A DNA stretch of 34,913 nt from Thermoproteota archaeon (GTDB taxonomy: Archaea > Thermoproteota > Nitrososphaeria_A > Caldarchaeales > Calditenuaceae), in assembly GCA_030550155.1 (NCBI GenBank), contig JAUQPZ010000017.1:1-34913 (forward strand). Reading direction: 5' to 3'. This document shows positions 7,958 to 16,351 of this stretch, piece by piece. The translations under genes and the position numbers were made by a program. Position 1 is the first letter of the stretch, and every line of letters starts with the position of its first letter. The notes beneath the pieces are model-generated. The model worked only from the letters and a program-made list of their open reading frames with translations. It was not told the DNA's origin and did no database searches.

Positions 7958-10278
7958 GCACCCATGCCCCTCAGGTGTGTGACAATCGCGCGTGAGACCG
8001 CCTTAGCTATCTCGTTGGCCGTCGCCTTTGGCTGGCTCACATTCACGACAACGTTTATGGCCTCTACGCCCCGTCTCTTGGCTCTGAGCCACTCTGCGAG
8101 CTTGGGTGGCAGGACCATCTCGCCCCTGTGGAGATATACGGGCATGTCTGCGGGGACCCTCCACATGCCTCTCTGGGCCTCAGGTATTGTTGTGGGAATG
8201 CCGTACTGCGCGGCGATGGTTTGAGGAATCGTAGGGGGCGGTGGCCTGGCAGAACCGGTTACCGTGATCTGGTGGTGGTAGTGGTATGTGTGAATAGTCT
8301 TCCCGTTGAGCATGTCGAGCAGGCTGTTGAACTCTCTGGCCTTCTCTATGTTGCCCTCGACGGCGGCCTTCACGGCCTCGAGGCCGGTCTTCAACATGCT
8401 GTGCAGGCTTGACGCCACGTCGTTGCTTTTGACGCCTAGCTGGCCAAGAATATCGATGAACTCTTGATGCGTGACCACCCCGTCCTCTGTCGCTGAGACG
8501 AGGCCAGTCATCGTGTTCACAAGCATATCGCCCGCCTCCTTTCCACCAAGCATGTAGAGCTGGACGGCCTGCTGGACGAGGCCGAAGCTCTGGGTCATCA
8601 GACTCAACAGCTGCGTTGTGGCCGTGAGCCTCTCCTTGCTCCGAGCCGCCTCCTCTGTCAGCTGCACTTCCCTGCCCAGCGCCTTCTCTATGCTCAGTAC
8701 CACGTCGTAGTATTGTGCAAACATTTTGGCCGCGTCGGCGACTATTCCGGCGTCCTCTGAGAACGCCTTTATCCTGGCGGCTAGTGTCTCAACCTCGGTT
8801 CGCGACTTCGATGCGCCGTCGGCCATGGATTGAAGCGCCTCGGTTAGTGGATGGAGGGCTGGGGGCAACTGCTCGCCCGCCGCTAACGCCTCTTGAAGCA
8901 TGGCTCCTAGCTCTGACCTAGCTATCGTGGAGAGTGAGAGGAGGGAGCCCGCTATCTCGAGAGCCTCGGCCCTAGTGATCTTGCCAGCCTCGACCCAGCT
9001 TGCTATCCAAGCAGCCGCCTCCTCCTCGGTGATTCTGCCGAGCATGTGTAGCTGGGTCTCAACCGCTGCTGAGAGCTGTTGGAACTCGTCTCCCGCGAAG
9101 TATGCGACTATGCCTCTCCAAGGCGTGACTACGGCGTTGGCCGCCTTTAGGGCCAGGGGGCCGACCATTGTGTAGATTCCCGCAAGGCCTTCTCCTAAGC
9201 TTCTCTGGAGCCTGTCAATCTCGGCCCTCTGCCTCTCGAGCTTGCCCGTAGTCGTCTCGAGCGTCGCGGCGAAGGCCTCCATAGCGGCGCCGCCTCTCCC
9301 CACTTCGCCTCTAAGCTCCTCGAAGCCCTCAGTCATCTGAGAGAATGTCAGAAGCGCCTTCAGGGCCCTCATGTCCACCCCCGTCAGCCTTTCCTGGAGG
9401 GTGGCGAGGTCTCCGCCTGCGGCTCTAACCGCGCTCACCACCTCGAGGATAACGTCGTTCATGTCTCTGATGCGGCCGCTAGTGTCTTGGAGTGGGACTC
9501 CGAGCTTCTCCGCAATCTCTCGCAGGTCGAGCAGGAACCTGTTGAAGACAGTGCCGGCCTCGTCGGCTGAGCCGAGACGCCTCTCAAGAACCACGAGCCA
9601 TGAGACCGTGTCCTCTAGGTCGAGGCCGAGGCCCTTAGCCGTTGCTGCAGCGTTCGCGAGCCCCCGCGCAAAGTCGTTGGCCGTGCCTACGCCGAGTCTC
9701 GAGGCGTTGGTTAATACATCTACTACTCTGGCAGCCTCGCCTCCGCTGAGGCCGAACTGGGCTAGAACCTGAACAAGGTTGTTGCCCGCCTCGGAGAAGG
9801 AGACTCCCTCGTTCTTCGCGAGCAGGATGGCTGAGCCGAGAGCCTCCATCGTGTCCTCCGCGCTGAGGCCGGCCTTGACAAGAGCCTCCATCGTAGCCGC
9901 GGCCTCTCCGGCTGTTACGTTGAACTCTCTGGCGGCGGCCGAGGCTACGACCCTGAAGGCTTCTGCGAGCTGACCGATGTCTTGACCCGCGGAGCGTGCT
10001 GCGACCGCGAGCTTCAGGGTGGAGCTCTCAAAGCTGGCGTAAACGTCTACGCCCTCCTTGGCGAAGTCGATGGCCTTGCTTATCGCGCCTGAGAGGGAGA
10101 AGCCCAGCGCTATTTCCGCTACTCGCCCGAGTGAGCTGAAGACGGCCTTGAGCCGGTCTCCGCTCCTCTCACCCGCATCGGCTAAGTCTCCGAGGCTCCT
10201 CTGAACCTTGCCAATCTTTCCGCTTATCCTGTCTTCCGCGTCGAAGATCGCCTTGAGCGTGAACTCCTCTACAGGCAC
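7954..10278 (-). CDS. Phage tail tape measure protein (TP901-type core)
   Basis: 774 aa Ala-rich helical protein with LAEAFRVVASAAAREFNVTAGEAAATMEALVKAGLSAEDTMEALGSAILLAKNEGVSFSEAGNNLVQVLAQFGLSG. Confidence 0.92.
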   Translation of the reverse strand: MPVEEFTLKAIFDAEDRISGKIGKVQRSLGDLADAGERSGDRLKAVFSSLGRVAEIALGFSLSGAISKAIDFAKEGVDVYASFESSTLKLAVAARSAGQDIGQLAEAFRVVASAAAREFNVTAGEAAATMEALVKAGLSAEDTMEALGSAILLAKNEGVSFSEAGNNLVQVLAQFGLSGGEAARVVDVLTNASRLGVGTANDFARGLANAAATAKGLGLDLEDTVSWLVVLERRLGSADEAGTVFNRFLLDLREIAEKLGVPLQDTSGRIRDMNDVILEVVSAVRAAGGDLATLQERLTGVDMRALKALLTFSQMTEGFEELRGEVGRGGAAMEAFAATLETTTGKLERQRAEIDRLQRSLGEGLAGIYTMVGPLALKAANAVVTPWRGIVAYFAGDEFQQLSAAVETQLHMLGRITEEEAAAWIASWVEAGKITRAEALEIAGSLLSLSTIARSELGAMLQEALAAGEQLPPALHPLTEALQSMADGASKSRTEVETLAARIKAFSEDAGIVADAAKMFAQYYDVVLSIEKALGREVQLTEEAARSKERLTATTQLLSLMTQSFGLVQQAVQLYMLGGKEAGDMLVNTMTGLVSATEDGVVTHQEFIDILGQLGVKSNDVASSLHSMLKTGLEAVKAAVEGNIEKAREFNSLLDMLNGKTIHTYHYHHQITVTGSARPPPPTIPQTIAAQYGIPTTIPEAQRGMWRVPADMPVYLHRGEMVLPPKLAEWLRAKRRGVEAINVVVNVSQPKATANEIAKAVSRAIVTHLRGMGA

Positions 10279-10709
10279 CTCCTAACCACCTCAGAGAAAA
10301 CGCGGTATGCTTCGCGCCCAGCCTCCTCGAAGGCGGGCCTCCAATAGGGACTCGGCCTGCTCCCCGGATGTCTGACTCTTCTCGCATAAACTGTTTCGCC
10401 GCCCGCCTCGAACCGCAGCACGGCCGCCCTCCCCGGCTCTATGACGTGTGGGCCTGAGCCATACTCGACATATCCCGCGTAAGGCGCGAGCGCCTCGACG
10501 ACGGCCTTCCCACCCTCCTCACGCCTCATCCTGATGCTCTCCCTCAGCGCGCCAGTCCTAACAGGTGCCTTGGCCCGAGCCTCGTCCATGAAGAGCCGAG
10601 CGATCTCCTGAGCAGCCGACCCGACTCCCTGGCCCAACCCGTCCGAGAGCCTGCCCAGCAGGGCTCTCAGCTCCTCAAGGCCCTGGAGCTTAACGGACAC
10701 CGGCCCCAC
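10269..10709 (-). CDS. HK97 gp10-like head-tail/tail-completion protein
   Basis: APVRTGALRESI...YAGYVEYGSGPHVI...RPSPYWRPAFEEA motif set of HK97-gp10-like family. Confidence 0.8.
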   Translation of the reverse strand: MGPVSVKLQGLEELRALLGRLSDGLGQGVGSAAQEIARLFMDEARAKAPVRTGALRESIRMRREEGGKAVVEALAPYAGYVEYGSGPHVIEPGRAAVLRFEAGGETVYARRVRHPGSRPSPYWRPAFEEAGREAYRVFSEVVRRCL

Positions 10710-10869
10710 TCCTCCTAGCCGCCCTCTTGGCTGCGCGCTCAGCCTCTTGGTCAGCCAGCCTCGCCGCGGCGACGTAGTATAGCGCCTCAGCCAGCGTCAT
10801 CTCGGCGATCTCCCTGTGGCTCCAGCCGAAGCGTTCAGCCAGCATCAGGGGTAGGAGCTCCCTGTTCAT
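10690..10869 (-). CDS. Tail assembly chaperone, downstream (T-like) segment; probably also expressed as a frameshift extension of the upstream ORF
   Basis: 59 aa ORF below the track cutoff: MNRELLPLMLAERFGWSHREIAEMTLAEALYYVAAARLADQEAERAAKRAARRSGAGVR; ATG overlaps the TGA of the upstream gene (ATGA). Confidence 0.7.
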   Translation of the reverse strand: MNRELLPLMLAERFGWSHREIAEMTLAEALYYVAAARLADQEAERAAKRAARRSGAGVR

Positions 10870-11207
10870 CTTGACACCTGCGGTGACCGCGGAAAAGGGA
10901 GGTCCCAGAGGTGGAGCTTCTCTATCTCTGAGACGAGGAGGGCGATGACCGTGGCGGGCAGCTCCTCGACGGGGTTCTCAAGCCTCGGCTCCACGACCAC
11001 GCGCCTCAACAGCTCGCTCCAGATCTGGACAATCTTCTCCTCCCTGCTGCAGGCCCCGTCTCCGAGGATTCTGTCACGAGTCGCCATCCACTCCAGCTCC
11101 TCCTTCAACGTCATCCGCCTAAGCTTGAACAGGGCGCCGCCCACCTCGACCGAGGCCTCTCGGACGAAGAGCCTGCTGAGCCGCGTCCGCTCAGCATACT
11201 CCGCCAA
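10866..11207 (-). CDS. Tail assembly chaperone, upstream (G-like) segment
   Basis: 113 aa between tail tube and tape measure genes; position and -1 overlapping downstream ORF are typical of siphoviral G/GT genes. Confidence 0.7.
   Translation of the reverse strand: MAEYAERTRLSRLFVREASVEVGGALFKLRRMTLKEELEWMATRDRILGDGACSREEKIVQIWSELLRRVVVEPRLENPVEELPATVIALLVSEIEKLHLWDLPFPRSPQVSR
10893..10899 (-). promoter_or_regulatory. Candidate -1 ribosomal frameshift slippery heptamer C CCT TTT
   Basis: Minus strand reads CTC CCT TTT CCG in the upstream ORF frame, an exact X XXY YYZ heptamer; the -1 frame is open from upstream of it through to 10690. Confidence 0.6.
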
Positions 11208-11222
11208 GCCCCCTCTACCTCA

Positions 11223-12137
11223 TTAGTAGTTCTGCCTGCTGTCCACAGCCACTATCTGCAGCTCCTCGGCTCTCAGCCTCAGCTCCTGCGAGAGCTCATC
11301 AGAGCTTAGCGGAAACTCGACCTCCGCGACGCACCTCAATAGCTTGAACTCGAGGCTGTCGTTGGCTCCGCGCGTGAACTTTATCGTCGCGTCGAAGGTG
11401 TCCCTGCCGAGCATTAAGGCGATTATTGATGGGTCCATGTAGTGGAGGGAGATTGTGGCTTCTATGTCTGTTGTGCCCGCTATCTGTCCGGGTATGAATC
11501 CTTCTGAATCGCGGGGTAGGGGTATGTGGTTGTTGGTGAGGCTCAGGCTGCCTCCTGTGGCATAGCTGTATCCTTGGCCGTTGATGATAACGTTGACGGT
11601 CTCCGCTTTGAATGGCTCGCCGGGCTGCTCGCTGGGCGTCGGCAGCGAGCTGACTTGCTCTACGCTCCGGGCTCTAAAATCAAAACTACACTCTAGTGGC
11701 CCATCCTGCTCCCAGCTGGCCTCAACCCCCTCGACCACGCACCCCACATACCTGAAGCCGTGTGATTCTCCGCCCAACCTATGCTCTAATATTGTTATGG
11801 ATGGTAGCCTGTGCTCCTGCGAGATTCTTATCTCATGCGTGTAGGGTGGCTCGGCACCCGTGTTTGTTACGCTTCCCAACGCATATTTGAATGGTGCGCC
11901 GCTTGTGGGGAGAAAGCTGATGGATGGAGACAGGTCGAGGCCGTAGACTATCGTTCTCTTGAGCCGCGAGCCGTCCAGCACACCTATCGAGTCGGACGCG
12001 AGTCTAACTCCGCCGCTGAACTCTGTAACCCATCCGAATACCCTGTCAGGACTGGTTGCCGGGACTCCGTAGCTGCTCTCCTCACCGAACGTTACGAGCC
12101 TTCTAAACATCTCGCCAAAGACTCGGCGGCGAACCAC
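11223..12137 (-). CDS. Phage tail tube (major tail) protein
   Basis: 304 aa, beta-rich, located upstream of the chaperone/tape measure genes; start may be slightly downstream (MFRRLV). Confidence 0.7.
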   Translation of the reverse strand: MVRRRVFGEMFRRLVTFGEESSYGVPATSPDRVFGWVTEFSGGVRLASDSIGVLDGSRLKRTIVYGLDLSPSISFLPTSGAPFKYALGSVTNTGAEPPYTHEIRISQEHRLPSITILEHRLGGESHGFRYVGCVVEGVEASWEQDGPLECSFDFRARSVEQVSSLPTPSEQPGEPFKAETVNVIINGQGYSYATGGSLSLTNNHIPLPRDSEGFIPGQIAGTTDIEATISLHYMDPSIIALMLGRDTFDATIKFTRGANDSLEFKLLRCVAEVEFPLSSDELSQELRLRAEELQIVAVDSRQNY

Positions 12138-12162
12138 TATTATCTCTGAGAAAAAATTCCGG

Positions 12163-13047
12163 CTAGCTTCCTGATGCGAGCTGGACGGCCTCCCTGAGGG
12201 CGTCGGCTACGTTGAGCAGTCCCATGCCCACGATGTTTCTGGGGTCTGTGGAGACCGAGAGGGCCTTCAGGATCTTCTGAACCGTGGTCCTCGAGGCTGC
12301 TTGGCTTCCCCGGATAAATGCGAGGTTGAGTAGCGAGACTGGGATGGGCTGGGCTGTGAGCTGGACGAGCCTCCTGACGAGCCTCGGCCTGGGGAGAGCG
12401 CTGTAGAGGAGGGCTGCGGCCGCCGTGGCTAGGGGAGTGGAGAAGGAGGTGCCTATTAGCCTAGCCCCACCCCTCTCAAGTTGGTATCCCGTAGGAGCCA
12501 CGATGTCGGGCTTAAACCTCCCATCCAGCGTCGGCCCCCGGCTACTGCTGGACCAAGGCCTCATCCTCATGTTGACAGCTCCAACCGCAAGGACCTCGCG
12601 GCCACAGGCGGGCGCGCCTATGCTGAGCGGCCTCGGGCCCCCATTCCCAGCGGCGCAGGCCACAACCGAGACCACGGCTAGCCTGTCAGCATAGATGGAG
12701 ACAGGGTCTCCTCCGTCGCTCGTCATCTCGCTGCCCATGCTGATGTTGACGGCGTGGGGCCGCCACTTCATGGCCTCGTGAATCGCTGTGATGAAGATGT
12801 GGTCTGGGACAGGGTTGGGTACCTTGACCAGGAAGAGCTCGGCCTCCGGTAATATTCTGTGGATTATTCTGTGAATGTGTTCTCCGTGGCTCTCCGTGTC
12901 GATGAGCGACTTGTTCGTCAGGTTCACGTAGTCCTTCAGGGGCGCGTCCTCGGCGGCCCCTGTGTCTATTATCGCGACTCTGCACCCCTCGCCCCTGCCA
13001 GCAGCATCTAGAAGCCGAATAGCGTCTAGCGCCTCTCTAAGCGACAC
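12163..13047 (-). CDS. Subtilisin-like serine protease (S8 family) without signal peptide
   Basis: Complete catalytic set: Asp in VAIIDTG, His in SHGEHI, oxyanion Asn in AAGNGG, Ser in GTSFSTPLA. Confidence 0.9.
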   Translation of the reverse strand: MSLREALDAIRLLDAAGRGEGCRVAIIDTGAAEDAPLKDYVNLTNKSLIDTESHGEHIHRIIHRILPEAELFLVKVPNPVPDHIFITAIHEAMKWRPHAVNISMGSEMTSDGGDPVSIYADRLAVVSVVACAAGNGGPRPLSIGAPACGREVLAVGAVNMRMRPWSSSSRGPTLDGRFKPDIVAPTGYQLERGGARLIGTSFSTPLATAAAALLYSALPRPRLVRRLVQLTAQPIPVSLLNLAFIRGSQAASRTTVQKILKALSVSTDPRNIVGMGLLNVADALREAVQLASGS

Positions 13048-13304
13048 CTCCTACGCCCCCTTGCAGAGAGATTCATGGACTTGACGACGTAGGCCCCGGG
13101 CTCAAGCTTCTCGAGGTCTAGGTCTGAGGCCTTGATGATTCTCATCTCCGGCATAATCCAGAGTAGCTGGCTCTGAGTGTCGTGTCTGATGAGTCTCTCC
13201 CATAGCGCTGGGCCGAATGGGCAGACGTTTCTGGAGCAACTAAGAGGCGCCCTCGCCCCGCAGATGGTCTTCCCCTCTGTCTTGACCCTGTAGATGCACG
13301 GCAT
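13026..13304 (-). CDS. Small Cys-containing protein of the head-tail region
   Basis: Start trimmed to ATG at 13304 (MPCIYRVKTEGKTICGARAPLSCSRNVCPFGPALWERLIRHD...); the longer track ORF overlaps the connector gene in another frame. Confidence 0.6.
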   Translation of the reverse strand: MPCIYRVKTEGKTICGARAPLSCSRNVCPFGPALWERLIRHDTQSQLLWIMPEMRIIKASDLDLEKLEPGAYVVKSMNLSARGRRRCRLERR

Positions 13305-13309
13305 CCCCT

Positions 13310-13678
13310 CTAAACCACCGCCAAGAAGCTGACCTCGATCATCTTCCTGTGGACACCATCGGCCGGGATATCCCTTATCGCCTCTATTCTCAGACCCATC
13401 CAGCCCCGCCTCCTCGAAGCATCTATCAGCCTGGCCGCGGCCCTGGAGGCCAGCCTGTCGCACTCCTCCGCAGACCCGTGCCAGATATCTACCTGGAATC
13501 TCAGCCTGTAAATGAAGCGGCTCAGCTCTATGTTGGCCCACCTGACTGTCGCCTCACTCATCACAAGGGTCACGAGGGGGTAGGTGTCCTGCCCGGTCAC
13601 CCATCCGGCCCTCACCCTCAAACCCGTCGCAGAGCCCAGCTCCTCCAGTAACGCCGAGACAATTCCAGATAGCTCCAT
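13310..13678 (-). CDS. Head-tail connector / tail terminator-like protein
   Basis: 122 aa; MELSGIVSALLEELGSATGLRVRAGWVTGQDTYPLVTLVMSE... fits small neck/terminator proteins by size and position. Confidence 0.55.
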   Translation of the reverse strand: MELSGIVSALLEELGSATGLRVRAGWVTGQDTYPLVTLVMSEATVRWANIELSRFIYRLRFQVDIWHGSAEECDRLASRAAARLIDASRRRGWMGLRIEAIRDIPADGVHRKMIEVSFLAVV

Positions 13679-14502
13679 TAGACCCGCCTCACCGGCTTCG
13701 GAAGCAGCCTCCTAAACCGCTCGACCTCGTCCCTCAGATACTCCAGCCTCTCCCTCAGCCCCTCAGGAGCTCTTACGACCAGCGCCGCCTCACCATAACT
13801 CCTCTCAACCTGAAGCAGCCTCTGAAACCTGAGCAAGACCTCGTATGTCGCGGCAAGTATAGTGTATTGCCTGATGTGTTGTGGCGTCTCTGCGTATCCC
13901 GCGACGTATGTGACCTCGACCTCGATGACTGAGGGGAGGTAGAGCGGACCGGTCGGCGTCCCGGCGATGTATCGCCTTAGCCTGATGACGCCCTGCTCGG
14001 CGTCCTCGACGATGAACTCTGCGGCAGGGTCGATGAGCTCGCCGCCGGAGTCGTAGACTTTCACCGACTCGACTTGGACTATCCTGTCGCCTAGCTTAAC
14101 CCTGCTACCCTCGCCGAGAACCACGCGCTCCACCGAGAGATACCTCGTGAATCTTCTGCCCGTGGCAAGCTCAACCTCAGCCGAGGCCTTAGAGATGGCC
14201 AGCTCGATCTCGGAGTCCGGGATGGGGTGCCAAAAGTAGCTCAAGCTCACCTCTGCTCCTTGAGGAGCAGGCTCGGCCAGAGCCACCAGCCCCCTATCCG
14301 CGTCAACCGAGGCCGGTGAGACCCGCGCACCGTCGACAAAGACTTCTACGTCGTCGAGGACGCTGCCGTCAAAGTCGTAGTCCACTATGGGTCTCTTGGA
14401 GAGCTGGAGCACCGTCCCATTAACCGCGGCCGGCTTCTCCGCCTCTACCCTGATGGGAAGCCACTCGTTATAGACCCGGATGTCCCTGATGGATGCGTAC
14501 AT
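13678..14502 (-). CDS. Head-tail adaptor (gp6-like) with an N-terminal beta extension
   Basis: 274 aa located directly downstream of the capsid gene; C-terminal half (ELAISKASAEVELATGRRFTRYLSVERV ... QYTILAATYEVLLRFQRL) resembles DNA-packaging/connector proteins. Confidence 0.6.
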   Translation of the reverse strand: MYASIRDIRVYNEWLPIRVEAEKPAAVNGTVLQLSKRPIVDYDFDGSVLDDVEVFVDGARVSPASVDADRGLVALAEPAPQGAEVSLSYFWHPIPDSEIELAISKASAEVELATGRRFTRYLSVERVVLGEGSRVKLGDRIVQVESVKVYDSGGELIDPAAEFIVEDAEQGVIRLRRYIAGTPTGPLYLPSVIEVEVTYVAGYAETPQHIRQYTILAATYEVLLRFQRLLQVERSYGEAALVVRAPEGLRERLEYLRDEVERFRRLLPKPVRRV

Positions 14503-14550
14503 CGTTGGAAGAGAAAAAGGGGGATTAGCTATATTGCTGAGAGAGAGTGT

Positions 14551-15507
14551 TTACTGTGCGAGAGCGTTCCTGATTAGGTAGATTGCGTCGGGCTTTGCAA
14601 CTTTCCAAGCGAACTTGAGGCTGGCCGCTATGACCGTTAGTCCCCGCTCGATGTCTCTGTCCTTCTCGACTGTCAGCCTTCTGCGCAGCCCACCGATGCC
14701 AGCCGCCTCTGGGTAGCAGATGATTGCGTCGCTCACCTTGGTTTGGTCTTGGCCGCTGTAGCTCCGCTTGCCGATGTTGGTGGTCAGATAGATTGCGCCT
14801 AGGCCGAAGAGCTCGTTCACCTTACCTGTCCTGAAGATGTCCGTGCTCACACCTTCAAGCCCTTTGCCTGCGAGGTCCCTTCTCAAGTGATACGCGGCCC
14901 TTGGGTGGAGGAAGAGGACCAGCCTGTCCTTGTAACCCTTCTCCTCGAGGGTTGAGACGGCCTCGAGTATGTGGTCTGTTGTGAGGGCGTCCTTGGCTAG
15001 GTCCTTCACGTTCTCCTCAGGAGGCGCGGCGTTTACGAGGCCCGCGAAGAGGTTGTAGGCGTCTGAACCGCTCCCATCCCCCGCGAGGACATTCCTGTCG
15101 ATAGTCTCAGCCATCTTCCTGCCAACGTCTCTGACAGTCTCAGCCACAAGATCTATCACCGCCTCCTCCGTAGCAGCGTCGCTTATCTTAGAGAGAACCC
15201 TGACCTCCCTGGCCACCAGCTCTATCGGAGTCCCAAAGACTAGCTTGGACTCGGGCGGCGCCGAGCCCTCGGAGGGCGCGTAGACCTCGACGGTCTCGGA
15301 CTTCACGTAGACCCTGAGCGTGTCGCTGGACATCGTCTTGAAGCTGAAGGCCTGCTGTGAGACGCTCTCCTCCACGAATATGTCTATGATGCTCCTCAGC
15401 ACCTCGGGTGGTATTTCTGGAAAGTTGGTGTCGCTGGTGAGCAGAGCCTTGCCGAACTCTAGGTAGGACCTCTGGACATCATCTCTCTCAAGTTCTTGGC
15501 CACTCAT
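14551..15507 (-). CDS. Major capsid protein, HK97-like fold
   Basis: Trimmed to MSGQELERDD at 15507; EESVSQQAFSFKTMSSDTLRVYVKSETVEVY...TPIELVAREVRVLSKISDAATEE...ERGLTVIAASLKFAWKVAKPDAIYLIRN. Confidence 0.8.
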   Translation of the reverse strand: MSGQELERDDVQRSYLEFGKALLTSDTNFPEIPPEVLRSIIDIFVEESVSQQAFSFKTMSSDTLRVYVKSETVEVYAPSEGSAPPESKLVFGTPIELVAREVRVLSKISDAATEEAVIDLVAETVRDVGRKMAETIDRNVLAGDGSGSDAYNLFAGLVNAAPPEENVKDLAKDALTTDHILEAVSTLEEKGYKDRLVLFLHPRAAYHLRRDLAGKGLEGVSTDIFRTGKVNELFGLGAIYLTTNIGKRSYSGQDQTKVSDAIICYPEAAGIGGLRRRLTVEKDRDIERGLTVIAASLKFAWKVAKPDAIYLIRNALAQ

Positions 15508-15517
15508 ACAGGCCTGC

Positions 15518-16351
15518 TCAGCCCCCGCTGCCCTTATAACTCTGAGAGGCTCTCCGAGCAGAGATTCTCCGCCAGACATCATCGAAGACCGGAGTGAAAA
15601 GCCCCCACTCCGCCGAGCCCCCGCGCACCTCAAACCTCGAGGCGAGAGCCTTCGGCCTCCTCTCAGGCTGAGAAGCAGCCCCACGCCCCAAATCCGCAGA
15701 CTTGGCCGCGAGGAGCGGCCCCAACACAGTCTTCAGCTCAGCCAGCTCAGCGCCCAGACGCGACACCGCCTCGAGCAGTCCTCTCTCAGAGGAGGACAGT
15801 GCCTCCGAGGACTCTGCCAGGAGCCCGTCCTGAATCTTGTAGCTTTTACCGAAGGCGTAGATGATCTTGGCCTCAGGGTTTAGTCCTCGAGGCGTGAGCG
15901 AGACCTCGGTGATCTCTGCATCGGTTATTTCGCGGCCTCCGCCCGGAAGCCTCCTGAAAACCTTGACAAGGCCGCCTATGCTCAGGGCCTTCAGAAGCCC
16001 CTCCTTCACTTTTCTCCAAACCTCTTCGAAGGACTTGTAGATTCCCGCCTTGATTCTCAGCTTTCCGTTCACGTATCGGGCCTCGAGTATTCTCCCGACG
16101 GCGACGGGGCCGAGGGAGGGGTCCCTCCCATGTATCAGCAGTATCGGCTTGTCGCTGAGCCTCTCCGCGTTCCTTCTCAGAACATCCTCGCTGAACCTAT
16201 CGCCCTCTAGGTCGAAGGCTGGGGTGCTGGCCACGCCCTCGAAATATCCGATGAACTCCTCTGCCTCAAGGTCCTCAGCGGACTTCTCAACCCAGACATC
16301 AACTATTGCAGAGAAGCTGTCCCTGCTCATCAGCTCCTCACAGCCTGTCAA
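15518..16351 (-). CDS. Prohead protease (HK97 family) with C-terminal helical, possible scaffold region
   Basis: KPILLIHGRDPSLGPVAVGRILEARYVNGKLRIKAG...LLKALSIGGLVKV...ITEVSLTPRGLNPEAKI, directly upstream of the capsid gene. Confidence 0.85.
   Translation of the reverse strand: MTGCEELMSRDSFSAIVDVWVEKSAEDLEAEEFIGYFEGVASTPAFDLEGDRFSEDVLRRNAERLSDKPILLIHGRDPSLGPVAVGRILEARYVNGKLRIKAGIYKSFEEVWRKVKEGLLKALSIGGLVKVFRRLPGGGREITDAEITEVSLTPRGLNPEAKIIYAFGKSYKIQDGLLAESSEALSSSERGLLEAVSRLGAELAELKTVLGPLLAAKSADLGRGAASQPERRPKALASRFEVRGGSAEWGLFTPVFDDVWRRISARRASQSYKGSGG

Noticed and set aside
9371-9772. 133-aa plus-strand ORF opposite the tape measure gene
   Set aside because: Ser/Leu/Arg-biased shadow of a GC-rich antisense gene; no recognisable domain. 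The same applies to most other antisense ORFs in 2.9-19.3 kb (e.g. 16050-16445, 16427-16978, 12425-12694).
13026-13541. 171-aa minus ORF as a single protein
   Set aside because: The N-terminal half overlaps the connector ORF in another frame and is Arg/Gly-rich nonsense; the credible start is ATG at 13304.
14551-15684. Capsid ORF start at 15684
   Set aside because: It would overlap the protease gene by over 160 nt; MSGQELERDD at 15507 leaves a clean 10-nt gap.
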